Shown here piece by piece: positions 8,443-15,414 of a DNA stretch of 21,503 nucleotides. Origin of the DNA: Phycisphaerae bacterium (GTDB taxonomy: Bacteria > Planctomycetota > Phycisphaerae > Tepidisphaerales > Tepidisphaeraceae); the NCBI GenBank assembly GCA_014380825.1, contig JACMJD010000163.1, forward strand, positions 1 to 21,503, read 5' to 3'. How positions within the stretch are numbered: the stretch's first letter is position 1; every line of letters begins with the position of its first letter. Below the pieces are notes generated by a model. The model did no database searches. It was given only the letters and a program-made list of their open reading frames with translations, and was not told where the DNA came from. The position numbers and the translations under genes were made by a program.

Positions 8443-8470
8443 CGTGGCATGGGCGTCTCGCCCGTGCCAC
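8443..8470. repeat. Palindromic repeat, GGGCGTCTCGCCC family, copy 1
   Basis: GTGGCATGGGCG and CGCCCGTGCCAC face each other around TCT, forming a nearly perfect hairpin with one T-G wobble. It fills the 32-base gap between the convergent rsmH and ftsY stops, so it may serve as a two-way terminator. Its core recurs at 13368-13431 and 18097-18153. Confidence 0.85.
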
Positions 8471-8474
8471 TAAA

Positions 8475-9428
8475 TCATCCAGCCGGCGCGGCCGCCGGCG
8501 CTTCGCCGAACAGCGCATCGACGAATCGTTTCGGATCGAACGATTCGATATCCTGCGGCGTCTCGCCCAGGCCGATGAATTTGACCGGGATGTTAAGCTG
8601 ATCCTTGATCGCGAAGACAAACCCCGCCTTTGCCGAGCCGTCGAGCTTGGCGACGAATAGGCCAGTCACGTTGATTGCCAGCTGGAAGTTTTTCGCCTGG
8701 TGCACCGCGTTCTGACCCGTCGTCGCATCGGCCACCAGCATCACCTCGTGCGGCGCGCCTTCAATTCGTTTTGACACGACGTCGCGGATTTTCGTCAGCT
8801 CGCGCATCAGGTTCTGCTGCGTGTGCAACCGGCCGGCCGTGTCGACGATCAGCACGTCGATGCCGCGCGCCGTGGCGGCCTCGCACGCGTCATATGCGAC
8901 CGCCGCCGGATCGGAGCCGGTCTTGTGCTTGACGATCTCGACGCCGTTCCGCTCGGCCCAGATCGAAAGCTGCTCGACCGCGGCCGCGCGGAACGTATCG
9001 CTGGCGCAGAGCATCACCTTCTTGTTCATCTGCGTCTTCAGCAGCCACGCCAGCTTGGCGATGCTCGTCGTCTTGCCCGCGCCGTTCACGCCGGCGACGA
9101 GGATCACGGTCGGGCCCGATGGAGCAAATTTCAGCTCGCGATCGTCGGACGGAAACATCGCCAGCAGTTGATTGCGGACGATCGCCTCAGCCTCGTCAGC
9201 GTTCTTGATCTTGCCGAGTCGCCACTGCTCGCGCACTTCGGATTTCAGTTTCTCAGCGCGGAACACGCCCATGTCGGCGCGGATGAACTTCTCTTCCATC
9301 GCCTCCAGAAACGAATCATCGATCTGCCGCCCGGGGACAAACAGCGTGCGCACGTCGGTGTTCAGCACCGCCGCCGTTTTCTTCAGCGCGCCTTTGAGCT
9401 TGTCGATCGTCTTGGAGAAGAATGACAT
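8475..9428 (-). CDS. ftsY: Signal recognition particle receptor FtsY
   Basis: 317 residues, an NG-domain FtsY without the long acidic A region of E. coli. It is the SRP receptor GTPase that docks ribosome-nascent chain complexes at the membrane translocon. Visible: an amphipathic start MSFFSKTIDKLKGALKKTAA, an N-domain four-helix region to about 100, G1 GVNGAGKTTS (113-122), G2 DTFRAAAVEQL (144-154), G3 DTAGR (196-200), the ATTGQNAV closing loop, and G4 AKLDGSAKAG (usually TKLDGxAKGG). The end FIGLGETPQDIESFDPKRFV is typical. The Ala-rich tail GEAPAAAPAG is unremarkable. It lies 24 bases downstream of nusB on the same strand and is probably cotranscribed with it, with a repeat element in the junction. 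I see no Shine-Dalgarno before the ATG. Reading direction converges with rsmH. Confidence 0.96.
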   Translation of the reverse strand: MSFFSKTIDKLKGALKKTAAVLNTDVRTLFVPGRQIDDSFLEAMEEKFIRADMGVFRAEKLKSEVREQWRLGKIKNADEAEAIVRNQLLAMFPSDDRELKFAPSGPTVILVAGVNGAGKTTSIAKLAWLLKTQMNKKVMLCASDTFRAAAVEQLSIWAERNGVEIVKHKTGSDPAAVAYDACEAATARGIDVLIVDTAGRLHTQQNLMRELTKIRDVVSKRIEGAPHEVMLVADATTGQNAVHQAKNFQLAINVTGLFVAKLDGSAKAGFVFAIKDQLNIPVKFIGLGETPQDIESFDPKRFVDALFGEAPAAAPAG

Positions 9429-9432
9429 GAGC

Positions 9433-9515
9433 GAGAGTTCAGAGTTCGAAGTTCAGAGTTCAGGTGCAGTAGAGTCGTCTTTTTCTGAACTCTGCACTCT
9501 GACCTCTGAACTCTT
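9433..9515. repeat. Imperfect inverted repeat of GAACTCTG/CAGAGTTC type
   Basis: The left arm 9433-9463 and the right arm 9485-9515 match as inverted copies at 26 of 31 positions. Each arm is built of short units such as AGTTCAGAGTTC. The element lies across the 3' end of nusB and the nusB-ftsY junction, and supplies the last 20 codons of nusB. It resembles a dispersed hitchhiker element rather than a gene-specific structure. Confidence 0.75.
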
Positions 9516-9920
9516 CAGTGTTTCGTGTTCCTTCAACACCGCATCCAGCACACCATTCACAAACGCCGGGGAATTCTCGGTCGAGAATGTCTTGGCCAGC
9601 TCGATTGCTTCATCGATCGCCACCTTCGGCGGCGTGTGGCCGGCGGTGATTTCGAAGATCGCCAGGCGAATGATATTCCGATCCACGCCCGGCTGGCGCC
9701 GCGGCGGCCATTGCGGGGCGAGCCGCTCGACCCACTGATCGGAAACCGCCCGGCCCTCCCAGGCGCCGATCGCGAAATCCCGGGCGCGCTGGCGCGTGTA
9801 CGGATCGTCGGCGCTGTCGTTGAGAATCTGGCTCGCGAGCGTGTCGTCGCGCGCGCCATGCGTGTCCCACGCGAAGAGGGTTTGCAAGGCAAGTTCACGG
9901 CTTTTCCGTTGGCCGGGCAT
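9453..9920 (-). CDS. nusB: Transcription antitermination factor NusB
   Basis: 155 residues. NusB binds boxA RNA with NusE (S10) and supports antitermination of rRNA operons. Seen: the N-terminal RKSRELALQTLFAWD, the central VDRNIIRLAIFEI stretch, and the signature AIDEAIELAKTFSTENSPAF followed by VNGVLDAVL, all characteristic. The final residues 136-155, KSSEVRVQSSEKDDSTAPEL, are not family sequence; they are translated from the repeat at 9433-9515, so the ancestral stop was probably just after AVLKEHE. No Shine-Dalgarno precedes the ATG. It lies between the glycosyltransferase gene (27-base gap) and ftsY on the same strand. Confidence 0.95.
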   Translation of the reverse strand: MPGQRKSRELALQTLFAWDTHGARDDTLASQILNDSADDPYTRQRARDFAIGAWEGRAVSDQWVERLAPQWPPRRQPGVDRNIIRLAIFEITAGHTPPKVAIDEAIELAKTFSTENSPAFVNGVLDAVLKEHETLKSSEVRVQSSEKDDSTAPEL

Positions 9921-9947
9921 CGTGGGGAAGTATAGACCTCGCGCGCG

Positions 9948-11480
9948 TCATGGCAACGTGGTGTTTGTGCGATGCGATAAATCTGATCCATTTCGAGCCA
10001 ACAGCGACAGCGGCAAACGCCCGGGGTTGTTGGGAATCGCGCCATAGTTTTGCGCAATCCAGCGCCCGATCGGATGCGAAAGCTGATTCGGATCGACCGC
10101 CATGCTCACGACCAGATCCGGCGGATTCGCCTGAAGATCCGCCAGCGTCCTGGCCGTCAACCAATCCGCCACGGGCCCTTCGCTCGTGTGCGTCTTCCAC
10201 AAACCCGTCGCCGGCGGACGCTTGTTCGCCAGCCAGTACAACTGAACCTCATCGCACCACGCGAACATGGTTTCGTCATCGCGAAGCAGTGAGCGAAGCT
10301 CCGTACCCGTGTCGGCGACATTGAGGAAAAAAGTTGCCGGATGGAGCGCTGCCGCGCGTTCGCGCGGGGAAAGAATCCACCAGTGCGATTGCAGAATCAG
10401 CAGACCGATGCAGACGATCGAGCCGACGGTGATCGCCAGGCGGCGTTTGATCGACATGAGCGCGCACGCGGCGGCGAGTGAAAGTGGGATCAGCCAGAGC
10501 TGATAGTAATGCTCGAAGAATTGACCCGGCATCGCGACGGCGATGAAGGCGCCGACGAACAGCGCGATCAGGAAAGATCGTCGCTTGCAGAGGATCAATC
10601 CGACGATCGCAAGCAGCACGAGCGGCAGCAGTTCGATCATTGCGGCCGGAAAGAGATGCGTTGGAACGAACGCGGAAACCAGGTTCGCCGCGACATTGCC
10701 ACCGTAGAAGCTCGAGTAGATGAAGTTGGTTTGATAGAACAATTCGCCGCGGCCGGTGAGCGCGAAATACGTGAACATGATGATCCACGCGAGCGGGATG
10801 ATCGCGAGCATCAGGAACACACGCCGGGGTCGTTCCTGCTTCGCGAAGAGCATCCAAGTCGCCAGCGCGATGGCCGGGGCGATGGCGACTTGTTTGAAGA
10901 GGGTTGCGATGGCGAGCGCTACGCCTGCAATGATCGTTCGTCGCGATAATACTGCGGCGAGGGAGGTGGCGAGAAACGCATTAATGAAGGCTTCGGTGTT
11001 GGGCAGATATGCGCCGAGCGCGGGTTGAAGCGATACGCATGTCCAGATCGCGGCGGGCCAGAGTCCCGCCGTCGAAGAAAAGAAAGACCCCTCACCTTGC
11101 CTCTCCCCGAGTATGGGGCGAGGAGGGAGTTGCTTGCAGCCCTGCGCGGCGCCGGCGAAGTAGATGGCGATCGTCGTGGTGATCGACGCGATCACCGACA
11201 GCAGATACGCCGACCATTCGTGCGAGCCGCGCGTGATCCATTCCGCCAGCGCGAAGCTGGCGAAAATGCCCGGCGGTTTCATGTCCCAGATGTCGGAGTA
11301 AAGTTGTTCGCCGTGCGCCATTTCGTTGCCGATCAGCGCGTACGTGGCCAGGTCCCAATCCGGCAGATCCCGGATAAACCGCAGCCGCCCCACCGCGATG
11401 GCAAGGCACAGCAACGCCAGAACCGCGATCGTTGAAGTAATCGCTGGACGAGTTCGTATAACCGTGTCGGCGTCGCTCAT
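9948..11480 (-). CDS. GT-C fold membrane glycosyltransferase (ArnT/PMT, GT39-like)
   Basis: 510 residues with about ten hydrophobic helices. After TM1 comes the first periplasmic loop DWDLATYALIGNEMAHGEQL followed by YSDIWDMKPPGI; an acidic residue in this loop and the KPPG motif are typical of the PMT_2 / ArnT-like group that transfers sugars from polyprenyl-phosphate donors. A soluble C-terminal part (from about 405) ends the protein. Acceptor and sugar are unknown. Two short palindromic repeats are carried in frame near residues 115-145: LPPRPILGERQGEG (11088-11130) and STAGLWPAA (11052-11070). Both fall in one loop between helices, so the fold is probably preserved. It is first in a probable three-gene unit with nusB and ftsY; the link is likely incidental. 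No Shine-Dalgarno is visible at the ATG (11480). Confidence 0.85.
   Translation of the reverse strand: MSDADTVIRTRPAITSTIAVLALLCLAIAVGRLRFIRDLPDWDLATYALIGNEMAHGEQLYSDIWDMKPPGIFASFALAEWITRGSHEWSAYLLSVIASITTTIAIYFAGAAQGCKQLPPRPILGERQGEGSFFSSTAGLWPAAIWTCVSLQPALGAYLPNTEAFINAFLATSLAAVLSRRTIIAGVALAIATLFKQVAIAPAIALATWMLFAKQERPRRVFLMLAIIPLAWIIMFTYFALTGRGELFYQTNFIYSSFYGGNVAANLVSAFVPTHLFPAAMIELLPLVLLAIVGLILCKRRSFLIALFVGAFIAVAMPGQFFEHYYQLWLIPLSLAAACALMSIKRRLAITVGSIVCIGLLILQSHWWILSPRERAAALHPATFFLNVADTGTELRSLLRDDETMFAWCDEVQLYWLANKRPPATGLWKTHTSEGPVADWLTARTLADLQANPPDLVVSMAVDPNQLSHPIGRWIAQNYGAIPNNPGRLPLSLLARNGSDLSHRTNTTLP
11052..11070. repeat. Small palindrome inside the glycosyltransferase gene
   Basis: GGCGGG (11052-11057) and CCCGCC (11065-11070) flank a 7-base loop. 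In the gene's sense it reads GGCGGGACTCTGGCCCGCC and encodes TAGLWPAA. I recall this peptide string from many unrelated planctomycete proteins, so it is probably a dispersed element. Confidence 0.6.
11088..11130. repeat. Palindromic repeat of CTCTCCCCGAGTATGGGG type inside the glycosyltransferase gene
   Basis: CCTCTCCCC and GGGGCGAGG face each other around GAGTAT with 8 of 9 pairs, flanked by CCCCTCACC and AGGGAG. It encodes the loop PPRPILGERQGEG in frame on the minus strand. Its form is that of a common dispersed repeat giving PSPxxGERxGEG peptides. Confidence 0.65.
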
Positions 11481-11506
11481 CGCGGTGGAGATTGTACCGG
11501 TCTTCC

Positions 11507-11581
11507 GCCGCTTGCGGCGTCGCAGATGCAGCGATGTCCTGCGTCAGCGAACGTGGTCCGATCTGCGACGCCGCAAGCGGC
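11507..11581. repeat. Perfect 21-bp inverted repeat (CCGCTTGCGGCGTCGCAGAT type)
   Basis: The left arm 11507-11527 and the right arm 11561-11581 are perfect inverted copies with a 33-base spacer. The element fills most of the 143 bases between two divergent starts (glycosyltransferase at 11480 on the minus strand, GTPase at 11624 on the plus strand), so any promoters for these genes must lie in or beside it. Confidence 0.85.
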
Positions 11582-11623
11582 ACTGGGAGTCAGAGCCGAG
11601 CGCGAATACACTTGAACATCGCA

Positions 11624-13366
11624 ATGCCCCCACGCATGTCGGTTAACTCGGTCGACTCGAAGCTGTCCGCGCTGCTGACGGCCGTCGAAGCGCTGCGCGC
11701 TTCCGCATCTTCAACGACCGCGCCGGCGATCGAGCGCTTCAGCGCCGACCTGGCCGCGGCGCGGTTTCATCTGAAGCGGGATGTCAGCAAGCATGAGCCG
11801 ATCATTCTCGCCGTGCTCGGTGGCACGGGCACGGGGAAGAGCACGCTGGTCAATCGCCTGCTGGACGCCGAGCAGCATCCGCTGACCGCCTCCAGCTTCC
11901 GTCGCACGTTTACTGCTGGCCCCGTCGCGATCGTGCATGAATCAAACCGCCTGCCCGAGCGATGGCTCGGGATCGATCACGTCGCGATCGATCCAGCCCA
12001 GATCCCCGCGCGCGGCCGGACCGATGCGCTCTCGATCATCCCGAACAATCACGATCTCACTCGATCGCTCACGCTCATCGACACGCCCGATCTGGACGGC
12101 GATCAGCTCGCCCATCACGCGCAGGCCGATCGCGTGTTCCGCTGGGCGGACGCGGTGCTGTTCCTCGTCACGCCCGAGAAATATCAGATGACCGAGCTGC
12201 TGCCGTACTACCGGCTCGCGAAGCGATACGAGCTGCCGGCGCTGTTCGTGATGAACAAAGTCGAAGAGCAGGCGGTTGTGGATGATTACGGCAAGCAGAT
12301 CGAAGCACCGCCCTTCGCGATCCCGCGCGACGATGCATCGTACACAGCCTCCGCTGATGCCAATCTCGATGTGCTCAAGACGCGACTGACGGCGCTTATG
12401 GTTTCGCCCTCCGACACCCGTCAATTCGGTCTGAAGAATCGCACAATAGACCTCCTCGACCGCCTCCGCGACCAGATCCTCGCGCCGCTGACTCAGGACC
12501 GCAAAGCCATCGATCAGATCATCGCCTCGCTGCGTGCGATGGAGACGCCAAGCAGGCAAATCGACGTCAGCCCCATGATGTCGCAGCTTCGCCGGCGTCT
12601 CCAGCAGCGAAGTGTGCTGTACCTGATGGGGCCGACGCGCGTGCTCGACCGCGTGCGGCAAGTTCCGGGTTTGCTCGCGCGCCTGCCGCGCACGACGTGG
12701 GATTGGATCCGCACCGGACAGGTCAATCTCGGCGATGACGAAACACTTCCACCGGAATTGAAGAACGGCAAAGCGGGCGCGCCGGATTTTCACTCGGTGC
12801 TGGCCGATCAGATGCGCATCGTGCAGGCGCGGATCGAAGACGCGATCGTCGCATCGCCACAGTCGCGCACGTGGATGGCGCAGCCCGGGCGCGGCGGGCT
12901 CGACGACGCGCTGATCGATCCGAACGAAGCGGGCAACATTGCGAGCGACGAGCTCAATCTGCTCAAGGAATGGCTCAACAAGAAGTGGAACGCCACGCCC
13001 CGCGACACGGCCGTGCTGTCGCGACTGATCAAGCATCTGCCCGGCGGTGAAAAGCTCACGCGCTGGTCCGAGGCCGCACCGTATCTGCTGGCCGCCGTCG
13101 TCGCGACGCACCACGCGTTCTTCGGCCCGGTCGATCTGATGGTGATCGGCGGGTGGAGTTTGGCGACGTATTTGACGGAACGGCTGAGCAACGAGGTCGC
13201 ATCGCGCACGCGCGAGACGAACCGCGCAATCAATCGCCGGTTCGAACAGCTCGCGCATCAGCAGATTAACCGCGCGGTCGAATGGCTGAACTCGCGAGCG
13301 CCGACGAATCGGTCGCTGGATGAATTGAAAGCGATTGCCGATCGAATATCGGAAACGCTGGAATGA
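11624..13366 (+). CDS. Membrane-associated GTPase with DxPD G3 motif, first of a pair
   Basis: 580 residues from ATG 11624; MSVNS at 11636 is an equally good start. The frame extends to 11492, but that part reads through a repeat and is not protein-like. A TRAFAC-type G domain is clear: G1 GGTGTGKST (66-74), G3 DTPDLDG (153-159) in place of the usual DxxG, and G4 NKVE (211-214) where NKxD is usual. After a long helical middle region with VLDRVRQVPGLLARLP, a hydrophobic hairpin at about 482-525 (including YLLAAVVATHHAFFG and LMVIGGWSLATYL) suggests membrane contact, followed by a charged helical tail. The second GTPase of similar plan begins 67 bases later, so they probably act together. I recall paired GTPases with LPDxDS-type G3 in actinobacteria; their function is unknown. 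It could be dynamin-like in action, but this is not shown. Confidence 0.8.
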   Translation: MPPRMSVNSVDSKLSALLTAVEALRASASSTTAPAIERFSADLAAARFHLKRDVSKHEPIILAVLGGTGTGKSTLVNRLLDAEQHPLTASSFRRTFTAGPVAIVHESNRLPERWLGIDHVAIDPAQIPARGRTDALSIIPNNHDLTRSLTLIDTPDLDGDQLAHHAQADRVFRWADAVLFLVTPEKYQMTELLPYYRLAKRYELPALFVMNKVEEQAVVDDYGKQIEAPPFAIPRDDASYTASADANLDVLKTRLTALMVSPSDTRQFGLKNRTIDLLDRLRDQILAPLTQDRKAIDQIIASLRAMETPSRQIDVSPMMSQLRRRLQQRSVLYLMGPTRVLDRVRQVPGLLARLPRTTWDWIRTGQVNLGDDETLPPELKNGKAGAPDFHSVLADQMRIVQARIEDAIVASPQSRTWMAQPGRGGLDDALIDPNEAGNIASDELNLLKEWLNKKWNATPRDTAVLSRLIKHLPGGEKLTRWSEAAPYLLAAVVATHHAFFGPVDLMVIGGWSLATYLTERLSNEVASRTRETNRAINRRFEQLAHQQINRAVEWLNSRAPTNRSLDELKAIADRISETLE

Positions 13367-13367
13367 A

Positions 13368-13431
13368 CGTGGCATGGGCGTCCCGCCCGTGCACTTTTTG
13401 AGAAACGCGCGGGCGAGACGCCCACGCCACG
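13368..13431. repeat. Palindromic repeat, GGGCGTCTCGCCC family, copy 2
   Basis: The left arm 13368-13390 (CGTGGCATGGGCGTCCCGCC plus three bases) and the right arm 13409-13431 match as inverted copies at 20 of 23 positions, with an 18-base spacer containing T5. It occupies the entire junction of the two GTPase genes: it starts one base after the first stop and ends two bases before the second ATG. Confidence 0.88.
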
Positions 13432-13433
13432 AA

Positions 13434-15137
13434 ATGCAAACCGACATCCAACAACTCGTAGTTGACACGATCGAGCTGACCGGCGTGACTGCGCCGAAGC
13501 TGCTGGATGCCGACGCGCCCGTGCTCGCGCCCGCGCCGAGTAATGCGCCGGTATCGCTGTATCTCGTCGGTCTGATCGGCGGGAAGGACGTCGGCAAGAG
13601 CAGCCTGGTCAACGCGCTGGTTGGCCAGACAATTTCCGCCCAATCCAGCTTCGGCGAAGGCACGCAGAGCGTGATCGCCTACGCGCATGAGTCGGCCGAA
13701 CGTGAATTGCGATCGCTCTTGTCCCGCGAAGTGCCCGATCGGTTCAGCATCATCACGCACCGCATCGATTCGCTGCGGCGGCAGGTGCTGCTCGATCTGC
13801 CGGACATCGACAGCCATTACACGTCGCATGTCCAAATCACACGTCGGATGCTGCGGCACATGCTGTTCCCGCTGTGGATTCAGAGCGTCGAGAAATATGC
13901 CGACCAGCAGCCGCAGGCGCTGCTGGCGCAGGTCGCGGAAGGAAACGACCCGGCCAACTTCGTGTTCGTGCTGAACAAAGCGGATCAGCTCGTCGCGCGC
14001 GAGGGCCAATCCGCGGCCGAGGAGCTTCGAGATGATTACGCGCGGCGCATCGCCGGCGCACTGAAGCTGTCGCACTCGCCGGTCGTGCATCTGATCAGCG
14101 CGACGCATCCGCAGGCGTTTGATCTGCCGAAGCTGCGCAAGGCGCTGTGGGACGATCGCCCCGCCACCAGTGTCGCGGCATCACGCGGATTGGCCGATCA
14201 GCGCCGGTATGACACGCTGATCGACTGGCTGGATTCGCAGAACCTTGCCGCCCGCGCGGCGCGATCGACGCGTTTGCTCCGCGACGCCGAAGAGCTGACC
14301 GCCGGGCGGTTGGCGGTGCCGCTGCTGGAAGAGTTCCTCCCGCAGCTCACCGGCGATCCATCACATCGGCTGGCGATGATCGAACCGGTGATGAGCAAGC
14401 GCCTTTCGCGCTGGCCGATCGTGAACGTAATCCAGACGTCGCTCTCGCCGCTGATGGCGCTGATCCGGAAGAATCTTTCCGCGACGCCAACGCCGATGGA
14501 TTCGCACGCGCCAACGGTGGGCGGTCGCCCGCTCAAGACGCTCGTGCAAACCACGTTCGCGCAGATCCGTCAGACCGATCCGACGATCGCGGAACTCTAC
14601 GGCGAGCGAAAACTCTGGGACGACTTCCCCGCCGACATGGCCGCCAACGATCTGTCGCACCGCATCAACGGAGCGATCGCTCGCCAGCGGGAAGAAGCGA
14701 TGCGCCGCATCGCAACGAGCGGTCCATTCTCCATCATCGCGGCCCCGCTGCGCTGGCTGCTGACGATCGGTGCGCTGCTGTGGTTCCCGATCATCCAGCC
14801 GATCCTGCAACGCGTGTTGGCGGGCCAGTTCGTGCCGAGCTGGCGCGAGATCGCGTCGGTGATCGTGCCGCTGCTTGGCGCGACATACTTGCTGCACAGC
14901 GCGGCCTTCCTGGTGATCTGGTTCGGCGCGCTGTGGATGGTCCTGCGCTGGGACACGCACCGCCGAGTCAACCGCCTGATCGCGCGCTGGACGAGTGCCG
15001 ATCTCGACAGTGACCTGTCACTCAGCGGCCAGGTGGTTAGCTGGATCGATGATCTGCTCGAACCGTTGAAGCGGCGCGAGCGCGAGTCGACCCAGCTTGC
15101 CGATCGACTGGCCAAGGCGAAGCAACTCACCTCGTGA
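13434..15137 (+). CDS. Membrane-associated GTPase with DxPD G3 motif, second of a pair
   Basis: 567 residues from ATG 13434. An open frame from 13335 exists but would translate the repeat element (GMGVPPVHFLRNARARRPRH), so the later ATG is chosen. G1 GGKDVGKSS (49-57), G3 DLPDIDS (121-127) and canonical G4 NKAD (181-184) define the G domain. The C-terminal third has three or four hydrophobic segments (about 430-506: IIAAPLRWLLTIGALLWFPI, VIVPLLGATYLLHSAAFLVI), then a cytosolic helical tail. Compared with its neighbour it shares size, domain order and the Asp for Gly change in G3, so the pair looks like old paralogues. Both probably act at the inner face of the membrane. No chaperone, exchange factor or other partner gene is adjacent. 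Function not known. Confidence 0.82.
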   Translation: MQTDIQQLVVDTIELTGVTAPKLLDADAPVLAPAPSNAPVSLYLVGLIGGKDVGKSSLVNALVGQTISAQSSFGEGTQSVIAYAHESAERELRSLLSREVPDRFSIITHRIDSLRRQVLLDLPDIDSHYTSHVQITRRMLRHMLFPLWIQSVEKYADQQPQALLAQVAEGNDPANFVFVLNKADQLVAREGQSAAEELRDDYARRIAGALKLSHSPVVHLISATHPQAFDLPKLRKALWDDRPATSVAASRGLADQRRYDTLIDWLDSQNLAARAARSTRLLRDAEELTAGRLAVPLLEEFLPQLTGDPSHRLAMIEPVMSKRLSRWPIVNVIQTSLSPLMALIRKNLSATPTPMDSHAPTVGGRPLKTLVQTTFAQIRQTDPTIAELYGERKLWDDFPADMAANDLSHRINGAIARQREEAMRRIATSGPFSIIAAPLRWLLTIGALLWFPIIQPILQRVLAGQFVPSWREIASVIVPLLGATYLLHSAAFLVIWFGALWMVLRWDTHRRVNRLIARWTSADLDSDLSLSGQVVSWIDDLLEPLKRRERESTQLADRLAKAKQLTS

Positions 15138-15320
15138 GCGGCGCAGCGCCGGGAACTGAGAAATAAAAAAAATAATCGCGATTTCCGTCCGGAAATTCAG
15201 CTTCTCGAAATTGCGCTGCGCGCCAGCATCGCGCCGCGCGCAACGCGCCCAGTATATGTGGAGGTCACGAAGCGTCCCGCGAACGGACGACAATCGACGG
15301 TGATTCGATCCGGAGGAAAC
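15138..15320. other. Intergenic region between convergent genes, with hairpins
   Basis: No convincing gene. CGGCG-CAG-CGCCG (15139-15151) is a short strong hairpin just after the GTPase stop. An A-rich run (15165-15175) reads as a U-tract on the minus strand and follows, on that strand, the palindrome ATTTCCGTCCGGAAAT (15181-15196), so it may end transcripts of the TPR gene. TTGCGC (15211-15216) with GCGCAA (15238-15243) brackets a GC-rich stretch. A GGAGGT at 15259-15264 has no start codon at a useful distance. Confidence 0.45.
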
Positions 15321-15370
15321 GTGATACAGAATGAATCAATATGAAACAGAACGATACAGTTTGAAACAGG
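15321..15370. repeat. Five tandem 10-bp repeats, consensus NTGAWACAGA
   Basis: The units are GTGATACAGA, ATGAATCAAT, ATGAAACAGA, ACGATACAGT and TTGAAACAGG, exactly head to tail with no spacers. G at position 3, A at 4, C at 7 and A at 8 are invariant in all five. The 10-bp period puts each copy on nearly the same face of the helix, as expected of a regulator bound cooperatively to direct repeats. The array is AT-rich in GC-rich surroundings and lies 45 bases beyond the 3' end of the minus-strand TPR gene, so no obvious target gene follows it. Confidence 0.8.
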
Positions 15371-15414
15371 TGCGCGATTTGGCAAAGCAAAGCCAAACGC
15401 TGCTCGGATGCGGA

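Noticed and set aside
11492..11623. Upstream extension of the first GTPase frame
   Set aside because: It reads through the 21-bp inverted repeat and has no protein-like pattern before MPPRMSVNS.
13335..13433. Upstream extension of the second GTPase frame
   Set aside because: It is the translation of a palindromic repeat, and overlaps the first GTPase gene.
15138..15414. Non-coding RNA gene (SRP RNA, tmRNA, RNase P or tRNA) in the longest gap
   Set aside because: None of their conserved cores could be found on either strand.
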